A model generated the notes under the pieces. It saw only the letters and a list, made by a program, of their open reading frames with translations. It did no database searches and was not told where the DNA came from. Below, piece after piece: positions 60,199 through 64,000 of a DNA stretch of 64,000 nucleotides. Source of the stretch: Aurantiacibacter marinus (GTDB lineage Bacteria > Pseudomonadota > Alphaproteobacteria > Sphingomonadales > Sphingomonadaceae); the NCBI RefSeq assembly GCF_001021555.1, contig NZ_LDCP01000001.1, forward strand, positions 868,001 through 932,000. The letters run 5' to 3'. Position 1 is the stretch's first letter. The number at the start of each line of letters is the position of its first letter. A program made the position numbers and the translations under genes.

Positions 60199-61680
60199 GT
60201 GATTTATGACCTGCTTGTTATTGGCGGAGGCATCAACGGTGCCGGGATCGCGCGGGATGCCGCCGGTCGCGGTGCAAAAGTGCTGCTAGTAGAGAAGGAC
60301 GATCTCGCCCAGCACACGTCTTCTTCCAGCACAAAACTGGTGCATGGCGGCTTGCGTTATCTTGAACATTACGAATTCCGGCTTGTTCGCGAAAGCCTGA
60401 TAGAGCGCGAACGGTTACTGGCCATTGCGCCCCATATCATCTGGCCGCTGCGTTTCGTTCTGCCGCATGACAAGGGTCTGCGGCCGAAATGGCTGCTGCG
60501 GCTCGGCCTGTTTCTGTATGACCACATTGGCGGCCGCAAATTGCTGCCTCCTACCCGAACAGTCGATTTGCGACAGCCACCGCATGGCGCGTTTCTGGAA
60601 GATCGCCTGACGCGCGGGTTTGAATACTCAGACTGCTGGGTAGAAGATGCACGGCTGGTTGCGCTCAATTGTATGGACGCAAGGGAGCGCGGCGCAGATA
60701 TTCGCAGTCAGACCGAATGTGCCGCTCTGATACGAAAGGCGGATAGCTGGACGGCGACCCTGCGATCGTCAGCCGGAACGCAGCAGATTGAAGCGCGCGC
60801 AGTGGTCAATGCTGCCGGGCCATGGGTTGATGCCGTCCTGGGCCAATCCACGCCAGACAAACCTCATGAAAATCTGCGACTGGTCAAAGGCAGTCACCTG
60901 ATCTTCAACCGGCTGTACGATGGGGATCACGCCTATATCTTCCAGAACGGAGATGGCCGGATCGTCTTCGCCATCCCCTATGAACGTGATTACACGCTGG
61001 TTGGTACAACGGATCAGTCGTTTTCCGGCGATCCGTCGGGCATCGCAATTTCAGATGAGGAGTCGCTTTATCTCTGCGATGCGGTGAATGAATATCTGAA
61101 GCATGATGTGTCGCCCGGTGATGCTGTATGGAGCTACGCAGGGGTGCGCCCGCTGTATGACGACAAATCCTCCAGCAATTCCACCGTCACGCGCGATTAT
61201 GTGTTCGAGCTGGATAAGGAAGGAGGAGCGCCGATCCTGTCGATCTTTGGTGGCAAGATCACGACCTACCGCAAGCTTGCCGAACACGCGTTGCACAAGC
61301 TGGGCGGCTTCGCCGACCGTAGCTGGACTGCTGATGAAGCCTTGCCCGGCGGTGATATAGGGGCGTCGCAATTTGCAGGGTTCCTGGCCGAAGCCAAGCA
61401 GCGTTACGGTTGGTTTCCTGCCGATGGCGTGCACCGGCTGGCACGGGCCTATGGCACACGGATCGACCGCATTCTGGGCGATGCCACATGTCTGGATGAT
61501 CTCGGCGCGTGTATGGGAGGTGATCTCTATGCTGCGGAGCTGGAGTATCTGGTGCTTGAGGAATTTGTGATCAAGCCAGAAGATGCGCTGTGGCGGCGTA
61601 GCAAACTTGGCCTGCATCTGGATCGGCACGCCCATGCCCGGGTTGCGGATTGGTTTGCGGCCCGGAAGGAATATGCGTGA
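60199..61680 (+). CDS. glpD: Aerobic glycerol-3-phosphate dehydrogenase
   Basis: A 493-residue FAD enzyme of the inner membrane that oxidises sn-glycerol-3-phosphate to DHAP and passes electrons to quinone. The N-terminal FAD motif VIGGGINGAGIARDAAGRG and the DLAQHTSSSSTKLVHGGLRYLEHYE region are hallmarks, and GTTDQSFSGDP and YAGVRPLYDD complete the family pattern. The start is GTG at 60199. No glpK or glpF is adjacent, so glycerol uptake genes must lie elsewhere. Confidence 0.95.
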   Translation: MIYDLLVIGGGINGAGIARDAAGRGAKVLLVEKDDLAQHTSSSSTKLVHGGLRYLEHYEFRLVRESLIERERLLAIAPHIIWPLRFVLPHDKGLRPKWLLRLGLFLYDHIGGRKLLPPTRTVDLRQPPHGAFLEDRLTRGFEYSDCWVEDARLVALNCMDARERGADIRSQTECAALIRKADSWTATLRSSAGTQQIEARAVVNAAGPWVDAVLGQSTPDKPHENLRLVKGSHLIFNRLYDGDHAYIFQNGDGRIVFAIPYERDYTLVGTTDQSFSGDPSGIAISDEESLYLCDAVNEYLKHDVSPGDAVWSYAGVRPLYDDKSSSNSTVTRDYVFELDKEGGAPILSIFGGKITTYRKLAEHALHKLGGFADRSWTADEALPGGDIGASQFAGFLAEAKQRYGWFPADGVHRLARAYGTRIDRILGDATCLDDLGACMGGDLYAAELEYLVLEEFVIKPEDALWRRSKLGLHLDRHAHARVADWFAARKEYA

Positions 61681-61888
61681 CCGGCACGCGTGCTCTTGCT
61701 CATGAGATTGGCGGAGCGCCTGTCCATTGCTGCGATGATCGCAAGGCAGGTGGCCACATGCCGTACCTTTATGGACCTGCGGCGCACACGTTTGATCCAG
61801 AGCCTGAAACGGCCTGTAATCCCCTGCTGCGCTGATTGTTGTGGTACTGAAAGCGCAGGTTTTGGCAGCTGCAATTCAATCCCGCCAG

Positions 61889-62185
61889 CTAGGGCTGCGG
61901 GTCCCAACCTTCCGTGATTGCAACTGTGCCGGTGGAATGATCGGTGCGCAGGTGGCAAATTGCCCGGTAGGCTTCCGACGTGTGCCAATCATGCGCGGCC
62001 TGGCTAGATGGGAAGCGGACCAGCACTGTGACGGGATGCGGCTCTCCCTCAAGCGCGACGCTTTCGAAATCGGCTGCGATCAATTCCCCGCCAAAGGGCG
62101 CCAATGTCGGCGCTACCGCCTCGGGGTAGGGGGCGTATCCTTCGGGGTCGGTGATGGTGTAGCTGGCGACGAGATAGGCTGTCAT
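61889..62185 (-). CDS. DUF1330 protein
   Basis: A 98-residue protein of the DUF1330 (dimeric alpha-beta barrel) family: AYLVASYTITDPEGYAPYPEAV at the start, then GGELIAADF and a WHTSEAYRAI segment. Members are small cytoplasmic proteins of unknown function, distantly related to antibiotic-biosynthesis monooxygenases. It lies 38 bases upstream of nothing on its own strand and downstream of the citryl-CoA-lyase gene, so it may be co-transcribed with that gene. Confidence 0.88.
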   Translation of the reverse strand: MTAYLVASYTITDPEGYAPYPEAVAPTLAPFGGELIAADFESVALEGEPHPVTVLVRFPSSQAAHDWHTSEAYRAICHLRTDHSTGTVAITEGWDPQP

Positions 62186-62223
62186 GCGCAGGGCCTCCCT
62201 TGTGGCAAATTCTGGAAAAAATC

Positions 62224-63012
62224 TCAGGCTGCAGGCTCTTCGAATTCGATGCGGGCGGCAGCTGCGCCGCTCATGATAAAGCCGATCGGCCGCTCGGTTT
62301 CTTCTTGCAGATGAGCGATCAAGCTGGCGGTGCGGGCCAGCAAAGACACACCTTTCAATGCGGCCAGCGGAAAGCCCGCGTCCAGCATGACCACTGGTAT
62401 CGCGCCATTCACATTGATCGGTAGCGTGCGCCCGATAGCTTCGGGAAGGACGCTCTCGATAGCGCGCAGCATGTCGGCGTGTTTGCTCGTGGACGTGTGC
62501 TGCGCAGCGATTTCAAGCAAGCGGTGCGCGCGCGGATCGCCGCCTGCGTGTTGCGGATGGCCAAAGCCGGGAATGGCTTTTTTCTCGGCGCGCAGTTCGG
62601 CAATGCCGGCCTTAGCGGCGTCTTCGTAACTGATGCCGTCCGCTTCGGCGCGGGCGATGCAATCGGCATAGAACCGTCCGGCAACTTCTGCGCTGCCAAG
62701 TACTACCGATCCGCAGCCAAGCAGTCCTGCCGCGACTGCGCCCTGAAAGGCTTCCGGCGCAGCTGCATAGGTCATGCGGGTGGCGACGACACTGGGTACA
62801 AGGCCGTGTTCGGCAATCGCGCACAGTACCGCATCGGCCAGAATTTTCTGGCTTTGATCCGGCATCGCGCCGGTAACAAGCAGCCAGAAATAACTTGTGA
62901 AATCGACCTTCCCGATCACTTCATCGCACAGGTCCATTCCGCGTACCGTTATGCTGGTTGCGTCTGAATCGCAGATGGACGTGACTGCGTTGTCTTGTTT
63001 CCCGATACGCAT
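62224..63012 (-). CDS. Citrate-synthase-like citryl-CoA lyase
   Basis: A 262-residue protein of the citrate synthase superfamily, shorter than true citrate synthases (about 430). It shows ITVRGMDLCDEVIGKVDFTSYFWLLVTG and the GFGHPQHAGGDPRA block, which carries the family His. Proteins of this size are annotated as citryl-CoA lyases or citryl-CoA-type synthases and often pair with CaiB/BaiF CoA-transferases, as the divergent gene here does. The substrate could be citryl-CoA or a related C6-acyl-CoA. Confidence 0.83.
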   Translation of the reverse strand: MRIGKQDNAVTSICDSDATSITVRGMDLCDEVIGKVDFTSYFWLLVTGAMPDQSQKILADAVLCAIAEHGLVPSVVATRMTYAAAPEAFQGAVAAGLLGCGSVVLGSAEVAGRFYADCIARAEADGISYEDAAKAGIAELRAEKKAIPGFGHPQHAGGDPRAHRLLEIAAQHTSTSKHADMLRAIESVLPEAIGRTLPINVNGAIPVVMLDAGFPLAALKGVSLLARTASLIAHLQEETERPIGFIMSGAAAARIEFEEPAA

Positions 63013-63106
63013 GGCTGGCCTCTTTTTCGTATGTCGAAGTTGATTTCGCTATCCGAAGAATATAGAGCCATGTCAAGTTTGTGCTGCACAACACAGGAAC
63101 ACTACG

Positions 63107-64000
63107 ATGACGGCGAAGCCATTGCAGAACGTCACCGTGCTCGAAATGGGCACCTTCATAACCGGACCAGCTGCAGGGATGCTGCTGGCTGATCTGGGGG
63201 CAGACGTTATCAAGATCGAGCGACCAGGTACAGGCGACCCGTTCCGTTCCTTCAAGGGTGGCCTCTACAGTCCGCATTTCCAGACCTACAATCGCAACAA
63301 GCGCAGCCTGACGCTCGACACACGAGATCCGGAAGATCTGGCAGTGTTCGATGCGCTGGTGGCTAAGGCGGATGTCTTTATCCAGAACTTCCGGCCCGGC
63401 GTCGCAGACCGGCTGAGCGTCGATGCAGAGCGCCTTCAGGCAATCAATCCCAAGCTGGTCTATGCCTCGATTTCCGGCTTCGGCACCGAAGGGCCAGACC
63501 GCGATCGCCCGGCCTTCGATACCGTTGCGCAGGCCGCCAGCGGATTCTTGCGGCTGCTTGTGAATCCGGAACATCCGCGCGTCGTTGGTCCGGCGATTGC
63601 CGATGCCATGACAGGATTCTACACGGCGCTGGGCATTCTGGCGGCGCTGAACGAACGGCAGGGCAGCGACAAGGGAAGGGTGGTGGAAACCTCCATGTTT
63701 GAGGCCATGTGCCACTTCAATCTGGACGATTTCACCCACCTGCTTTCAGTCGATGAGGTGATGGGGCCGTACAGCCGGCCGCATGTTTCCCAAAGCTATG
63801 TGTTCGAATGTGCCGACGGCAAATGGCTGGCGCTGCACATGTCATCCCCGCCCAAGTTCTGGGAAAACCTTGCCACCGCAGTTGGCCAGCCTGATATGCT
63901 GCAACTGCCCGCGTTCGAAAGCCGCAATGCCCGCATCAGCCATTATGATGATGTGATCGCTTTCCTCGCCCCGATATTCGCCATGAAAGACCGCGCGCAC
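63107..64000 (+). CDS. CaiB/BaiF CoA-transferase family III, N-terminal part
   Basis: Translated from the ATG at 63107, the frame stays open to the end of the window (298 codons), so the C-terminus is missing. The family III signatures are visible: VTVLEMGTFITGPAAGMLLADLGADVIKIE at the start, FIQNFRPGVADRL, and AIADAMTGFYTALGILAAL, where the Asp is the acyl-binding catalytic residue. Family members move CoA between acids such as formyl-, oxalyl-, carnitine- or citramalate-type substrates. It is divergent from the citryl-CoA lyase gene, 94 bases apart. Confidence 0.93.
   Translation, partial: MTAKPLQNVTVLEMGTFITGPAAGMLLADLGADVIKIERPGTGDPFRSFKGGLYSPHFQTYNRNKRSLTLDTRDPEDLAVFDALVAKADVFIQNFRPGVADRLSVDAERLQAINPKLVYASISGFGTEGPDRDRPAFDTVAQAASGFLRLLVNPEHPRVVGPAIADAMTGFYTALGILAALNERQGSDKGRVVETSMFEAMCHFNLDDFTHLLSVDEVMGPYSRPHVSQSYVFECADGKWLALHMSSPPKFWENLATAVGQPDMLQLPAFESRNARISHYDDVIAFLAPIFAMKDRAH

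Noticed and set aside
1-64000. CRISPR arrays, insertion sequences, prophage
   Set aside because: No regularly spaced repeat arrays with unique spacers, no transposase, integrase or phage structural genes were seen on either strand.

Overview
The window reads as chromosomal DNA of an alphaproteobacterium, most likely Sphingomonadales and probably an Erythrobacteraceae member. Reasons: about 60% GC, dense overlapping gene pairs, a NepR-EcfG general-stress pair with a CHASE/HWE-type kinase, an alphaproteobacterial-style Tad/Cpa pilus locus, and a CaiB / citryl-CoA-lyase pair. No rRNA, insertion sequence, integrase, prophage or CRISPR array was seen. One tRNA (Gln, CTG) is present.

Layout. 1-8963: end of a flavoprotein, ispG (isoprenoids), a PAT-type MFS carrier, ZntB, a KefB/C-like antiporter, a GAF-EAL protein, a GNAT enzyme and a TM-helix channel-like protein. 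9051-15240: a tight six-gene minus-strand operon, DUF4129 > DUF4350 > MoxR > DUF58 > SpoIIM > RDD, resembling a MoxR chaperone/vWA envelope module. 15361-19335: prephenate dehydratase, a membrane-anchored cytochrome c, RlmE and Ppx/GppA. 19475-25346: an arsenic-handling cluster with two arsenosugar-type glycosyltransferases, an SDR, an ArsM methyltransferase, a disulfide oxidoreductase and a radical SAM enzyme that does not look like canonical ArsS. 25380-33635: DUF2147, tRNA-Gln and an accessory block. The block holds a SLOG-type protein with four membrane helices divergent from a TIR-TM-TolB-like-TPR protein, an acidic lipoprotein, and a secreted trypsin-fold protease whose two barrels are separated by an inserted WD40 propeller.

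33694-45408: a Tad/Flp pilus operon running flp > cpaB > cpaC > lipoprotein > tadG > tadE > tadE > cpaE > cpaF > tadB > tadC > TPR lipoprotein > prepilin peptidase, with a strong terminator directly after flp. 45860-54939: two uncharacterised membrane proteins, an M23 peptidase, a LOG-family protein, PurU, a small secreted protein, the overlapping trio glmM-DUF1272-thiD, Fe-SodB and an AI-2E family transporter. 54984-57683: ecfG and nepR, facing a sensor kinase across a region with EcfG-type promoter motifs. 57749-64000: modABC, glpD, DUF1330, a citryl-CoA-lyase-like protein and the start of a CaiB/BaiF CoA-transferase.

Most interesting: (i) the divergent TIR / SLOG-membrane pair at 25995-30131 has the two protein classes used by Thoeris (TIR makes an NAD-derived signal, SLOG senses it), but with a predicted membrane effector; (ii) the protease at 30575-33115 keeps its His-Asp-Ser triad although a WD40 propeller of over 400 residues lies between Asp and Ser; (iii) the arsenic cluster may be an alternative arsenosugar-type pathway. 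All functional links between neighbouring genes are inference from sequence and context.
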